From: Roseitranquillus sediminis
Lineage (GTDB): Bacteria > Pseudomonadota > Alphaproteobacteria > Rhodobacterales > Rhodobacteraceae
Direction of reading: 5' to 3'
Assembly: GCF_016918935.1 (NCBI RefSeq)
Contig: NZ_JAFFOB010000030.1
Span: forward strand, 1 to 64,000
Length of the DNA: 64,000 nt
Positions 9,426 through 18,067 of the stretch are shown here, piece by piece. How positions within the stretch are numbered: position 1 is the first letter of the stretch; each line of letters starts with the position of its first letter. The notes beneath the pieces were generated by a model. It saw only the letters and a program-made list of their open reading frames with translations, had not been told where the DNA came from and did no database searches. The translations under genes and the position numbers were made by a program.

Positions 9426-9887
9426 ATGAAGCTGAACGAACTGAGCGATAATCCGGGCGCGACAAAGCGCAAGAAGCGCGTCGGTCGCGGTCCCGGCTCG
9501 GGCCTCGGCAAGACTGCCGGCCGCGGGATCAAGGGTCAGAAGTCCCGCTCGGGTGTCTCGATCAATGGTTATGAGGGCGGCCAGATGCCGCTCTACCAGC
9601 GGCTGCCGAAGCGCGGCTTCAACAAGCCGAACCGCAAGCGCTATGCTGTGGTCAATCTTGGGATGATCCAGAAGTTCATCGACGCTGGCAAGCTTGGCGA
9701 GGTCATCACCGAGAACGAGCTCGTCGACAGCGGCCTGGTCCGGCGCAAGCTCGACGGTGTGCGGGTGCTGGGCGCGGGCGAGCTGTCGGCCAAGGTCGAG
9801 ATGACCGTGACCGGGGCGTCGCGGTCCGCGATCGAGGCGGTCGAGAAGGCCGGCGGCTCGCTCACCGTCACGTCGGCGGCCGAATAA
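9426..9887 (+). CDS. rplO: 50S ribosomal protein L15
   Basis: 153-residue L15, a late 50S assembly protein. The N-terminal glycine/basic region [19 protein letters not shown] and [16 protein letters not shown] are diagnostic. ATG 9426 follows CAAGAGGAGAAGCGAC. A 228-base gap containing a terminator-like hairpin separates it from secY. Confidence 0.97.
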   Translation: MKLNELSDNPGATKRKKRVGRGPGSGLGKTAGRGIKGQKSRSGVSINGYEGGQMPLYQRLPKRGFNKPNRKRYAVVNLGMIQKFIDAGKLGEVITENELVDSGLVRRKLDGVRVLGAGELSAKVEMTVTGASRSAIEAVEKAGGSLTVTSAAE

Positions 9888-9939
9888 GCGGTTGTGGGCG
9901 GCGCTGGCGCCGCTTACATCGATCGCTGTGTTTTCCAAG

Positions 9940-9973
9940 CGCCGCCGACCGGAAGACGGTTCGGCGGCGTTTT
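9940..9973 (+). terminator. Terminator-like hairpin between rplO and secY
   Basis: cgccgccgaccg pairs with cggttcggcggcg (one bulged base) around a short loop and is followed by TTTT (9970-9973). It lies in the largest gap of the spc operon. Partial termination here would lower secY-adk expression relative to ribosomal proteins unless a promoter lies between 9974 and 10115. Confidence 0.55.
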
Positions 9974-10115
9974 CGCGAGTGGGCCGCGACGCGCGAGCGA
10001 AACTCCGTATTGCGGAGCTTTGCATCGGCCGTGGAGCGGCCGAGGCTCGCTGAATTGAACGAATGCTGACTCGCCACGCCTCGGTGACGGGCGCCACGAT
10101 GAAAAGGAACTCCTG

Positions 10116-11471
10116 ATGGCATCGGCAGCAGAACAGATGGCTGCGAACCTCAGCTGGGGGACGCTGGGCAAGGCGACCGAGCTGAGGCAGCGGATCCTCT
10201 TCACGATCGGCCTGCTGATCGTCTACAGGATCGGGACGTACATCCCCGTGCCCGGCATTGACGGCGGTGCCCTGCGGGACTTCATGGACCAGGCCGCCAC
10301 CGGCATCGGCGGGATCCTCAACATGTTCACCGGCGGCGCGATCAGTCGCATGGGCATCTTCGCGCTCGGGATCATGCCCTACATCAGCGCCTCGATCATC
10401 GTGCAGCTGATGACGGCGATGGTTCCGAAGCTCGAGCAGCTTAAGAAGGAGGGCGAGCAGGGGCGCAAGAAGATCAACCAGTACACGCGCTTCGGCACGG
10501 TATTTCTTGCGACCTTCCAGGCCTACGGGCTGGCGGTCAGCCTCGAGGCCGGCGACCTCGTGACGGATCCCGGCTGGTTCTTCCGCGTCGCCTGCGTCAT
10601 CACGCTAGTCGGCGGCACGATGTTCCTGATGTGGATCGGCGAGCAGATCACCGCGCGCGGCATCGGCAACGGCATCTCACTCATCATCTTCGTCGGCATC
10701 ATCGCCGAGGTCCCGGCCGCGCTTGCGCAGTTCCTGAGCCAGGGCCGGTCGGGCGCCATCAGCCCCATCGTCATCATCGGTGTGCTGCTGATGGTGATCG
10801 CTGTGATCGGCTTCGTGGTCTTCATGGAGCGGGCGCTCAGAAAGATCCACATCCAGTATCCGCGCCGGCAGGTCGGGATGAAGGTCTACGACGGCGGCTC
10901 TTCGCACCTGCCGGTCAAGGTGAATCCGGCCGGCGTCATCCCGGCGATCTTCGCCTCGTCGCTTCTTCTTCTGCCGACCACGCTCGCGACGTTCAGTGGC
11001 CAGCAGACCGGGCCGGTGATGTCGACGGTCCTGGCATACTTCGGACCGGGCCAGCCGCTCTATCTGCTGTTCTTCGCCGGCATGATCATCTTCTTCACCT
11101 ACTTCTACACGTTCAACGTCTCCTTCAAGACGGACGACGTGGCGGACAACCTGAAGAACCAGAACGGCTTCATCCCTGGCATCCGGCCCGGCAAGCGAAC
11201 CGAGGAATATCTCGACTACGTCGTGACGCGGGTGCTGGTACTGGGCTCCGCCTATCTGGCGGCGGTCTGCCTGCTGCCTGAAATTCTGCGTTCACAATTG
11301 GCGATCCCGTTCTATTTTGGCGGCACCTCGGTGCTGATCGTGGTGTCGGTGACGATGGACACGATCAACCAGGTTCAGAGCCACTTGCTGGCGCACCAGT
11401 ACGAGGGCCTGATCGAGAAATCGCAGCTGCGCGGCAAACGACGCGGCAAGAAGGGGACAGCACGCAGATGA
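10116..11471 (+). CDS. secY: Protein translocase subunit SecY
   Basis: 451-residue SecY, the ten-helix inner-membrane channel of the Sec translocon working with SecE, SecG and SecA. TM1 begins at [21 protein letters not shown]; the family motif [11 protein letters not shown] and the TM10 loop [20 protein letters not shown] are present. The basic C-tail ([15 protein letters not shown]) ends in an ATGA overlap with adk. ATG 10116 follows AAAAGGAACTCCTG. Confidence 0.97.
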   Translation: MASAAEQMAANLSWGTLGKATELRQRILFTIGLLIVYRIGTYIPVPGIDGGALRDFMDQAATGIGGILNMFTGGAISRMGIFALGIMPYISASIIVQLMTAMVPKLEQLKKEGEQGRKKINQYTRFGTVFLATFQAYGLAVSLEAGDLVTDPGWFFRVACVITLVGGTMFLMWIGEQITARGIGNGISLIIFVGIIAEVPAALAQFLSQGRSGAISPIVIIGVLLMVIAVIGFVVFMERALRKIHIQYPRRQVGMKVYDGGSSHLPVKVNPAGVIPAIFASSLLLLPTTLATFSGQQTGPVMSTVLAYFGPGQPLYLLFFAGMIIFFTYFYTFNVSFKTDDVADNLKNQNGFIPGIRPGKRTEEYLDYVVTRVLVLGSAYLAAVCLLPEILRSQLAIPFYFGGTSVLIVVSVTMDTINQVQSHLLAHQYEGLIEKSQLRGKRRGKKGTARR

Positions 11472-12148
11472 ACATCGTACTCCTCGGGCCGCCGGGCGCG
11501 GGCAAGGGAACGCAGGCCCGACTTCTGGTGGACGAGAGGGGAATGACGCAGCTTTCCACCGGCGACATGCTTCGGGAGGCCCGCCAGAGCGGGACCGAGA
11601 TGGGGCGCCGCGTGGCCGACGTGATGGACCGCGGCGACCTCGTCACCGACGAAATCGTCGTCGGACTGATCGAGGAGAAGCTCGAGGCCGATCCGGGGGG
11701 AGACTTCATCTTCGACGGCTTCCCGCGCACTCTCGCTCAGGCCGACGCGCTGGCCGATCTGCTCGACCGGCGCGGCCTCCGGCTCGATGCGGTGATCGAG
11801 ATGCAGGTCGACGACGAGGCGCTGGTCCGCCGCATCTCCGGGCGCTTCACCTGCGCCAGTTGCGGCGCCGTCTATCACGACGAGACGAAGCAGCCTCGGA
11901 AGGCTGGCGTCTGCGACGTGTGCGGCGGCACGGAGTTCAAGCGGCGCGCCGACGACAACCCGGAGGCGCTGCGCACGCGGCTCATGGAATACTACAAGAA
12001 GACGTCGCCGCTGATCGGCTACTATCATGCCAAGGGCCGACTCGTGCGGATCGACGCCTTGGCGCCGATCCCGGAGGTGGCCGAGCGGGTGAGGGACATC
12101 GTCGAGGCACCGCGCGCCGCCCTTGACGAGCCGGCGCACTCTCTCTAG
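11468..12148 (+). CDS. adk: Adenylate kinase, zinc-LID type
   Basis: 226-residue adenylate kinase interconverting ATP + AMP and 2 ADP. The P-loop is [11 protein letters not shown] (residues 7-17), followed by the AMP-binding STGDMLREA and [10 protein letters not shown] segments. The LID domain carries CASC…CDVC, a four-cysteine zinc site usual in Gram-positive and several alphaproteobacterial enzymes but absent in E. coli. Its ATG overlaps the secY stop. Confidence 0.97.
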   Translation: MNIVLLGPPGAGKGTQARLLVDERGMTQLSTGDMLREARQSGTEMGRRVADVMDRGDLVTDEIVVGLIEEKLEADPGGDFIFDGFPRTLAQADALADLLDRRGLRLDAVIEMQVDDEALVRRISGRFTCASCGAVYHDETKQPRKAGVCDVCGGTEFKRRADDNPEALRTRLMEYYKKTSPLIGYYHAKGRLVRIDALAPIPEVAERVRDIVEAPRAALDEPAHSL

Positions 12149-12201
12149 GACAGCCCATCTCGCAAGAGAATCGGTCGCTCGACCGGGCCATCGCATATCG
12201 C

Positions 12202-12228
12202 AAGCCCGTGGCATCAAGCCTCGGGCTT
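12202..12228 (+). other. Hairpin between adk and rpsM
   Basis: aagcccg (12202-12208) pairs with cgggctt (12222-12228) around a 13-base loop, followed by ACGTTGTG. There is no T-run. It marks the boundary between the spc and alpha operons and may act as a partial terminator or processing site. Confidence 0.4.
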
Positions 12229-12283
12229 ACGTTGTGAAAAAAGGTTCTGGCGCTACGGAACCGCAACGAAAGGAACAGACGAC

Positions 12284-12652
12284 GTGGCACGAATTGCCGG
12301 CGTGAACATCCCGACTGCAAAGCGGGTTCCCATCGCCCTCACCTACATCACCGGAATCGGCGCGTCGACGGCGCGGGAGATCTGCGAGGCGGTCGGAATC
12401 GACCAGTCCCGGCGCGTGAACGAGCTGAGCGACTCCGAGGTGCTGCAGATCCGCGAGCACATCGACGCGAACGTCACCGTCGAGGGCGACCTGCGTCGCG
12501 AGACCCAAATGAACATCAAGCGTCTGATGGATCTTGGCTGCTATCGCGGCCTGCGCCATCGCCGCAATCTCCCCGTGCGCGGCCAGCGCACCCACACCAA
12601 CGCGCGCACCCGCAAGGGCCCCGCGAAGCCGATCGCCGGCAAGAAGAAGTAA
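12284..12652 (+). CDS. rpsM: 30S ribosomal protein S13 (GTG start)
   Basis: 122-residue S13, which contacts the P-site tRNA and forms an intersubunit bridge. [21 protein letters not shown] and the C-terminal [20 protein letters not shown] are typical. The start is GTG at 12284, preceded by GAAAGGAACAGACGAC; no in-frame ATG fits the conserved N-terminus. No rpmJ (L36) gene lies between adk and rpsM. Confidence 0.96.
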   Translation: MARIAGVNIPTAKRVPIALTYITGIGASTAREICEAVGIDQSRRVNELSDSEVLQIREHIDANVTVEGDLRRETQMNIKRLMDLGCYRGLRHRRNLPVRGQRTHTNARTRKGPAKPIAGKKK

Positions 12653-12667
12653 GGGGAGAGCTCGAAT

Positions 12668-13060
12668 ATGGCACGTGATCGTCGCACGACGACCCGCAAG
12701 AAGGTCTCGAAGAACATCGCCGCCGGCGTGGCGCATGTGAACTCGTCCTTCAACAACACCAAGATCCTGATTTCGGACGTCCAGGGCAATGCGATTGCCT
12801 GGTCCTCCGCCGGAACGATGGGTTTCAAGGGCAGCCGAAAGTCGACCCCGTACGCGGCGCAGATGGCCGCGGAGGATGCGGGCCGGAAGGCGCAGGAACA
12901 TGGCGTCCGCACGATCGAGGTCGAGGTCCAGGGACCCGGTTCGGGTCGCGAGAGCGCCCTGCGTGCTCTGGCCGCCGTCGGCTTCAACATCACGTCGATC
13001 CGCGATGTGACGCCCATCGCGCACAACGGCGTCCGCCCGCCGAAGCGGCGCCGCGTCTGA
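12668..13060 (+). CDS. rpsK: 30S ribosomal protein S11
   Basis: 130-residue S11, part of the 30S platform near the mRNA exit. Core segments are [21 protein letters not shown] and [20 protein letters not shown], with the C-terminal [18 protein letters not shown] intact. ATG 12668 follows TAAGGGGAGAGCTCGAAT. rpoA lies 107 bases downstream. Confidence 0.97.
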   Translation: MARDRRTTTRKKVSKNIAAGVAHVNSSFNNTKILISDVQGNAIAWSSAGTMGFKGSRKSTPYAAQMAAEDAGRKAQEHGVRTIEVEVQGPGSGRESALRALAAVGFNITSIRDVTPIAHNGVRPPKRRRV

Positions 13061-13167
13061 CACCATATCGCGCCGAGCGTCCCGCGCTCGATCGCTCAAC
13101 GACATCGTCACCTCGGGAGCGGGCCGCTTACGGACATGGGCGGCTCGCAGGCATTGAGGAGAGCTAC

Positions 13168-14184
13168 ATGATCCACAAGAACTGGCAGGAACTGATCAAG
13201 CCGACGCAATTGGTCGTCCGCCCCGGCAACGACCCCGCCCGGCAGGCCACCGTCGTGGCAGAGCCGCTGGAGCGAGGCTTCGGCCTGACGCTCGGCAACG
13301 CGCTGCGGCGTGTCCTGATGAGCTCGCTGCAGGGCGGCGCCATCACCAGCGTCCAGATCGATAACGTCCTGCACGAGTTCAGCTCAATCGCCGGCGTCCG
13401 CGAGGATGTGACCGACGTCGTGCTGAACCTCAAGGGCGTCGCGATCCGGATGGAGGTCGAGGGGCCGAAGCGCCTTTCGATCTCGGCCAAGGGGCCGGCC
13501 GTCGTCACCGCCGGCGACATCTCCGAGAGCGCGGGCATCGAGATCCTGAACCGCAACCACGTGATCTGCCACCTCGACGAGGGCGCCGACCTGTTCATGG
13601 AGCTGACCGTGAACACCGGCAAGGGCTATGTCGCAGCCGACCGAAACCGGCCGGAGGATGCGCCGATTGGACTGATCCCGATCGACGCGATCTACTCGCC
13701 GGTCCGCAAGGTCAGCTACGAGGTCACGCCGACCCGCGAGGGCCAGGTGCTCGACTACGACAAGCTGACGTTGAAGCTCGAAACCGACGGCTCGGTCACG
13801 CCGGACGACGCGGTCGCCTATGCCGCGCGGATCCTGCAGGACCAGTTGGCGATCTTCGTCAACTTCGAGGAGCCGGAGAGTGCGCGCGAAGCCGGCATGG
13901 ACGACGGGCTGGAGTTCAACCCGCTCCTGCTCAAGAAGGTCGACGAGCTGGAGCTGAGCGTCCGCTCCGCGAACTGCCTCAAGAACGACAACATCGTCTA
14001 CATCGGCGACCTCATCCAGAAGACCGAAGCCGAGATGCTGCGCACGCCGAACTTCGGCCGCAAGTCGCTGAACGAGATCAAGGAAGTGCTCTCGGGCATG
14101 GGCCTGCACCTCGGCATGGACGTCGAGGAGTGGCCGCCGGAGAACATCGAGGACCTGGCCAAGAAGTTCGAGGACCAGTTCTGA
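13168..14184 (+). CDS. rpoA: DNA-directed RNA polymerase subunit alpha
   Basis: 338-residue alpha subunit. The N-terminal dimerisation domain includes [20 protein letters not shown], which nucleates core assembly. The C-terminal domain, which binds UP elements and activators, shows [20 protein letters not shown] and [14 protein letters not shown]. Start ATG 13168 follows TTGAGGAGAGCTAC. Two tandem hairpins lie between it and rplQ. Confidence 0.97.
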   Translation: MIHKNWQELIKPTQLVVRPGNDPARQATVVAEPLERGFGLTLGNALRRVLMSSLQGGAITSVQIDNVLHEFSSIAGVREDVTDVVLNLKGVAIRMEVEGPKRLSISAKGPAVVTAGDISESAGIEILNRNHVICHLDEGADLFMELTVNTGKGYVAADRNRPEDAPIGLIPIDAIYSPVRKVSYEVTPTREGQVLDYDKLTLKLETDGSVTPDDAVAYAARILQDQLAIFVNFEEPESAREAGMDDGLEFNPLLLKKVDELELSVRSANCLKNDNIVYIGDLIQKTEAEMLRTPNFGRKSLNEIKEVLSGMGLHLGMDVEEWPPENIEDLAKKFEDQF

Positions 14185-14190
14185 GACCGA

Positions 14191-14219
14191 CGCCAGCGGC
14201 CGCGCAAGCGCCGCTGGCG
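14191..14219 (+). other. Hairpin 1 between rpoA and rplQ
   Basis: cgccagcggc (14191-14200) pairs perfectly with gccgctggcg (14210-14219). No T-run follows. With the next stem (14251-14272) it forms tandem structures in the 114-base gap, so full termination is unlikely and RNA processing or stability is the simpler idea. Confidence 0.5.
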
Positions 14220-14250
14220 ACCCGACCCCGGGCAACCCGCCCCAAGGTGA

Positions 14251-14272
14251 GCGGGCCGCACGCACGGCCCGC
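14251..14272 (+). other. Hairpin 2 between rpoA and rplQ
   Basis: gcgggccg (14251-14258) pairs perfectly with cggcccgc (14265-14272) around a 6-base loop, ending 26 bases before the rplQ ATG. It could also affect rplQ translation. Confidence 0.45.
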
Positions 14273-14298
14273 CGGACAAAGCACAAAGGAGATACATC

Positions 14299-14718
14299 AT
14301 GCGTCACGCAAGCGGTTATCGCCGCCTCAATCGCACTCACGAGCACCGCAAGGCGCTCTTCGCCAACATGGCCGGGTCGCTGATCGAACACGAGCAGATC
14401 AAGACGACCCTGCCCAAGGCGAAGGAGCTGAAGCGGGTCGCGGACAAACTCATCACGCTTGGCAAGCGCGGCGATCTGCATGCCCGTCGGCAGGCCGCGG
14501 CCCAGCTCAAGCAGGACATGCACGTCGCGAAGCTTTTCGACGTCCTCGGCCCGCGCTATGCGGAGCGGCCGGGTGGGTACGTCCGGGTTCTGAAGGCTGG
14601 CTTCCGCTACGGCGACATGGCCCCGATGGCGATTGTGGAGCTTGTGGACCGTGATCCCGAGGCCAAGGGCGCGGCGGATCGCGCCAGGCTGGCCGAGGAG
14701 GATGCCGCCGAGGACTGA
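14299..14718 (+). CDS. rplQ: 50S ribosomal protein L17
   Basis: 139-residue L17, a 50S protein near the tunnel exit. [21 protein letters not shown] and [21 protein letters not shown] are the family core; the C-terminus has a short acidic extension (LAEEDAAED). ATG 14299 follows CACAAAGGAGATACATC. A strong terminator 70 bases downstream ends the alpha operon. Confidence 0.97.
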   Translation: MRHASGYRRLNRTHEHRKALFANMAGSLIEHEQIKTTLPKAKELKRVADKLITLGKRGDLHARRQAAAQLKQDMHVAKLFDVLGPRYAERPGGYVRVLKAGFRYGDMAPMAIVELVDRDPEAKGAADRARLAEEDAAED

Positions 14719-14788
14719 CCTTCCGGCGGAGCCGGTACGTTATTTCGGCCGTTCGCCCCGCGCGTCGCGCCGAAGTCGGATCGAGGCG

Positions 14789-14827
14789 AAGATCGCTTCG
14801 AGGTTGTCCTCGAGGCGATCTTTTTTT
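14789..14827 (+). terminator. Rho-independent terminator of the rpoA-rplQ operon
   Basis: aagatcgcttcgag (14789-14802) pairs over 14 bases (one G-T wobble) with ctcgaggcgatctt (14809-14822); the stem runs into seven T residues at 14821-14827. This is the strongest intrinsic terminator of the first 15 kb and separates the ribosomal block from luxR. Confidence 0.9.
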
Positions 14828-14894
14828 GTGTTCGCCGTCAGCAGGTGCAGAAGATCGGCATGATCCTCGGGGCCGAGGGCAGCAAGTGTGTGGG

Positions 14895-14909
14895 TTAACT
14901 GTGCCTTAA
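14895..14909 (+). promoter_or_regulatory. CtrA-type box TTAA-N7-TTAA upstream of luxR
   Basis: TTAA (14895-14898), seven bases, TTAA (14906-14909) matches exactly the full recognition site of the cell-cycle regulator CtrA in alphaproteobacteria. A further TTAA half-site is at 14918-14921. In this GC-rich DNA TTAA is rare, so a full site 89 bases before the luxR ATG is notable. CtrA control of quorum-sensing genes is known from Dinoroseobacter. Confidence 0.6.
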
Positions 14910-14934
14910 ACAAGCTCTTAAAATCCCTCGGAAA

Positions 14935-14978
14935 TTGGTTAGCTTGACCCTTCCTGCATATAGTGGATCGTTAACCAA
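14935..14978 (+). promoter_or_regulatory. Putative luxR promoter region with TTGGTTA/TAACCAA inverted repeat
   Basis: TTGGTTA (14935-14941) and TAACCAA (14972-14978) form a perfect 7-base inverted repeat flanking TTGACC (14944-14949), a possible -35 element, and an AT-rich TGCATATAG (14956-14964). The arms are 30 bases apart, about three helical turns. Promoter assignment is tentative. Confidence 0.4.
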
Positions 14979-14997
14979 ACAACTTGTCTAAAAGAGC

Positions 14998-15609
14998 ATG
15001 TCGGTCAGATCGGATATCGAAGCGCAACTGGATCAGCTCGCGGGCATGGCGCCCAGCGGCTTCTTCTTCGCCCTGCACATCAGGTTCGCGCTGCCCTTGC
15101 TGCACCACCAGACCTACGATCCGGGCTGGACCGACCATTATACCGAGCAGGCATACGCCCTTCGCGACCCGATCATCGCGTGGGGCTTTTCAACGACGGG
15201 AACAGCGCGGTGGAGCGAGATCGAGATTCCGGACCCCTTCGGCATCCTGGAACAGGCGAAGGACTTCGGCATGGTCTATGGCTTCGCGGTATCCTGCGGA
15301 CCGGTCAAGTCGCGGACGATTGCATCCGCGGCAAGATCCGACCGCGAGTTCACGTCGGAAGAAATCGACCGCTTCGCGCACATCATCTACGCGCTGCACG
15401 ACCGAACCGAGCCGCCGACCAGCCTGACTAGAGCCCAGATCGACGCCCTGCGCCTGATTGCGGAGGGGGACCGTCATGCAGCTGCCGCGGCGAAGCTCAA
15501 GATCTCCGAAAGCGCCCTGAAAGCCCGCCTCAACTCGGCGCGCCAGCGTCTGCTCGCGCGGACGACGGCCGAGGCGATCCAGCGCGCGCGCGACTACCGG
15601 CTGATATGA
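14998..15609 (+). CDS. luxR: LuxR-family acyl-homoserine-lactone-responsive regulator
   Basis: 203-residue quorum-sensing regulator. The N-terminal autoinducer-binding domain keeps the usual landmarks: W44, Y48, Y53, D57-P58 and W72. The C-terminal HTH starts at LTRAQIDALRLIAEGD (about residue 142) and continues to KARLNSARQRL. It is shorter than the usual 230-250 residues and its HTH departs from the common GerE consensus. luxI follows after 66 bases. The ATG is preceded by CTAAAAGAG. A CtrA-type box lies upstream; no clear lux box was found. Confidence 0.88.
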   Translation: MSVRSDIEAQLDQLAGMAPSGFFFALHIRFALPLLHHQTYDPGWTDHYTEQAYALRDPIIAWGFSTTGTARWSEIEIPDPFGILEQAKDFGMVYGFAVSCGPVKSRTIASAARSDREFTSEEIDRFAHIIYALHDRTEPPTSLTRAQIDALRLIAEGDRHAAAAAKLKISESALKARLNSARQRLLARTTAEAIQRARDYRLI

Positions 15610-15675
15610 CATGCCCCTCCGGCGCCGGGCTGAACGTTTCCTGACCCCAACCCAACCTCAGCCGGAGTAGTAACG

Positions 15676-16263
15676 ATGCAAACCACGACGCTTTCTTTCG
15701 AGAACATGCACAACTATGGCGATCTCTTCGCCAACCTTCTTCGCGCCCGCCGACAGTCGTTCATCGTCCAGAACGAGTGGGACCTGCCCGAAGCCATGGG
15801 AATGGAATACGACCAGTACGACACGCCCGCCAGCCGCTGGGTAGCCGTCCATGACTTCGGCAAGGTTCTGGGCGGAATGCGCCTCACGCCGACGACGGCC
15901 CGTTGCGGCATCTACAGCTACATGATCCGCGATGCGCAGAAGGGCCTCCTGCCCAGCATTCCCGAGGACCTGCTGGACTGCGAGGCGCCCGTTGCGCCGC
16001 ACATCTGGGAGGTCACGCGCGGCTTTGTCGCCCACGACGTGCCCGCGAATATCCGGCGGAGCGTGCACGCTCAGATGGTGGTGCAACTCTCGACGGCCGC
16101 GCGCGAGTTCGGCGCCAGCCAGATGCTGGCGCTGCTGCCCGCGAACTGGACGCGGTGGGCCCGGCGCTGTGGCCTCGCGATGAGCGCCGGCGGCAGGGTC
16201 ATGGTGATGGACGGCATTCGATACCAGGTGGTCTCGATGGATTTCTCCCGTCGGCTCCACTGA
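15676..16263 (+). CDS. luxI: LuxI-family acyl-homoserine-lactone synthase
   Basis: 195-residue enzyme making acyl-homoserine lactone from S-adenosylmethionine and an acyl carrier. Family-invariant residues are visible: R26, F29, W35, D46 and D49 in MEYDQYDTP, R69 in GGMRLTPTT, and E112/R115 in WEVTRGF. Length is normal. It sits downstream of luxR in the same direction, the standard arrangement of a quorum-sensing pair. Acyl-chain specificity cannot be read from the sequence. Confidence 0.92.
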   Translation: MQTTTLSFENMHNYGDLFANLLRARRQSFIVQNEWDLPEAMGMEYDQYDTPASRWVAVHDFGKVLGGMRLTPTTARCGIYSYMIRDAQKGLLPSIPEDLLDCEAPVAPHIWEVTRGFVAHDVPANIRRSVHAQMVVQLSTAAREFGASQMLALLPANWTRWARRCGLAMSAGGRVMVMDGIRYQVVSMDFSRRLH

Positions 16264-16350
16264 CACCGGACGTCGATCGGCCACGTAGACGCGGTCGCGG
16301 CGCCGTCCCACCGCAGTTGCGGCGGGCGGCGCCGAAGCGCACGTTGGGGC

Positions 16351-17661
16351 ATGGCCGATCTCTTCGAAACGACCGCAGCCCCGCCCTCCGAAGCGCCGCG
16401 TCCGCTGGCGGACCGGCTCCGCCCCCGGCGCCTGGCGGATGTCGTGGGCCAGGAGGCGCTGCTGGCCCCTGAAGGTACCCTTGGCTCGATGCTGGCCGCG
16501 CGGCGCCTCTCGTCGCTGATCCTCTGGGGGCCGCCCGGCGTCGGCAAGACCACGATCGCCCGGCTGCTGGCGGACGAGACCGACCTCGCCTTCATCCAGA
16601 TCAGCGCGATCTTCACCGGCGTCGCCGAGCTGCGGAAGGTCTTCGAGGCGGCGCGGATGCGCCACGCCAACGGTCGCGGAACGCTGCTCTTCGTCGACGA
16701 GATCCACCGATTCAACAAGGCCCAGCAGGACGGCTTCCTGCCACACATGGAGGACGGCACGATCCTGCTGGTCGGTGCCACGACCGAGAACCCGTCCTTC
16801 GAGCTCAACGCCGCGCTGCTCAGCCGCGCGCAGGTGCTGGTGCTGAACCGGCTGTCGGCGGACGATCTCGAACGTCTGGCGCAGCGGGCCGAGGCCGAGC
16901 TCGAACGCCCGTTGCCGCTGACGGAGGACGCGCGCAGCGAGCTCATCGAGATGGCCGACGGGGATGGGCGCGCACTTCTGAACCTCATCGAGCAGATCGA
17001 CGGCTGGGGGGCGGAGGGTGCGCTCGACCGCGCCGCGCTGTCGAGCCGGCTGGCGCGGCGGGCGGCGCAGTACGACAAGAGCGGCGACGCGCACTACAAC
17101 CTGATCTCGGCGCTGCACAAGTCGGTGCGAGGCTCGGATCCCGACGCCGCGCTCTACTGGCTTGCGCGGATGCTCCAGGGCGGGGAGGATCCGCGCTACC
17201 TGATGCGGCGGATTACGCGGATGGCGGTCGAGGACATCGGCCTCGCCGACCCGCAGGCGCAGCGGCTCTGCCTCGACGGGTGGGAGACCTACGAGCGGCT
17301 GGGCAGCCCCGAGGGCGAGCTGGCGCTGGCTGAGGCAGTGGTCTACCTCGCCCTCGCGCCAAAGTCGAACGCCGTCTACACCGCCTTCAAGTCGGCCATG
17401 GCCGCGGCGAAGTCGACAGGGTCGGAGCCGCCGCCGCGCCACATCCTGAACGCTCCGACGCGCCTGATGAAGGAGCAGGGATACGGTGCCGGCTACCAGT
17501 ACGACCACGACGCCGAGGGCGCCTTTTCCGGCCAGAACTACTTCCCCGATGGGATGAAGCGCGGCGTCTACTACGTGCCGCCCGAGCGCGGCTTCGAGCG
17601 CGAGCTGAAGAAGCGGCTCGACTGGTTTGTCAGGCAGCGCGCTCGCCGGAGCGAGGATTGA
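16351..17661 (+). CDS. rarA: Replication-associated recombination protein A (AAA+ ATPase)
   Basis: 436-residue clamp-loader-like ATPase (RarA/MgsA) acting at stalled forks. Walker A is GPPGVGKTT (residues 60-68); Walker B is LLFVDEIHRFNKAQQD. The C-terminal part carries the MgsA tetramerisation region with RRITRMAVEDIGLADPQ and NYFPDGMK. ATG 16351 is preceded by GTTGGGGC, a weak ribosome site. crcB starts 31 bases after the stop. Confidence 0.95.
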   Translation: MADLFETTAAPPSEAPRPLADRLRPRRLADVVGQEALLAPEGTLGSMLAARRLSSLILWGPPGVGKTTIARLLADETDLAFIQISAIFTGVAELRKVFEAARMRHANGRGTLLFVDEIHRFNKAQQDGFLPHMEDGTILLVGATTENPSFELNAALLSRAQVLVLNRLSADDLERLAQRAEAELERPLPLTEDARSELIEMADGDGRALLNLIEQIDGWGAEGALDRAALSSRLARRAAQYDKSGDAHYNLISALHKSVRGSDPDAALYWLARMLQGGEDPRYLMRRITRMAVEDIGLADPQAQRLCLDGWETYERLGSPEGELALAEAVVYLALAPKSNAVYTAFKSAMAAAKSTGSEPPPRHILNAPTRLMKEQGYGAGYQYDHDAEGAFSGQNYFPDGMKRGVYYVPPERGFERELKKRLDWFVRQRARRSED

Positions 17662-17692
17662 CAAGGGCGTGCCCGGCGACGACAGAAGCGCC

Positions 17693-18067
17693 ATGTCCGC
17701 TACGCTCGTGCAGATCGCCGCCGGCGGCGCCGCCGGGGCCGTCCTGCGATACCTGACCGGTGTCGCGGCGCTCCGCGCCCTCGGAGCGGGCTTTCCCTGG
17801 GGCACGCTCGTGGTCAACGTGGCGGGATCGTTCCTGATGGGCGTCTGCGTCGTCTGGCTGATGACGCGCGGGCTGCAGGTCCTGTCGCCGCTGCTGATGA
17901 GCGGCTTTCTGGGTGGATTCACCACCTTCTCGGCCTTCTCGCTCGATACAGTCAGCCTCGTGGAGCGCGGGGAGCCTGCGCTGGCGGCGCTCTACGTCGT
18001 GCTCTCCGTGTTGCTGTCGGTAGGCGCGCTCACGCTGGGCCTCTGGCTGGCGAGGGCCGCGGGATGA
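17693..18067 (+). CDS. crcB: Fluoride ion channel/exporter CrcB (Fluc)
   Basis: 124-residue four-helix membrane protein that exports fluoride as a dual-topology dimer. Signatures are GGAAGAVLRYLTG, PWGTLVVNVAGSFLMG and GFLGGFTTFSAFS. ATG 17693 gives a start matching the family; a longer frame from 17627 overlaps rarA. No crcB-type fluoride riboswitch was seen upstream, but the 31-base gap leaves no room for one. The stop overlaps the next ATG. Confidence 0.93.
   Translation: MSATLVQIAAGGAAGAVLRYLTGVAALRALGAGFPWGTLVVNVAGSFLMGVCVVWLMTRGLQVLSPLLMSGFLGGFTTFSAFSLDTVSLVERGEPALAALYVVLSVLLSVGALTLGLWLARAAG

Noticed and set aside
17627-17692. An upstream in-frame start for crcB
   Set aside because: It would add 22 residues that overlap rarA and precede the conserved CrcB N-terminus.
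15658-17925. A 755-codon minus-strand open frame across luxI and rarA
   Set aside because: Arg/Pro-rich antisense shadow of GC-rich coding DNA; the plus-strand genes have clear families.
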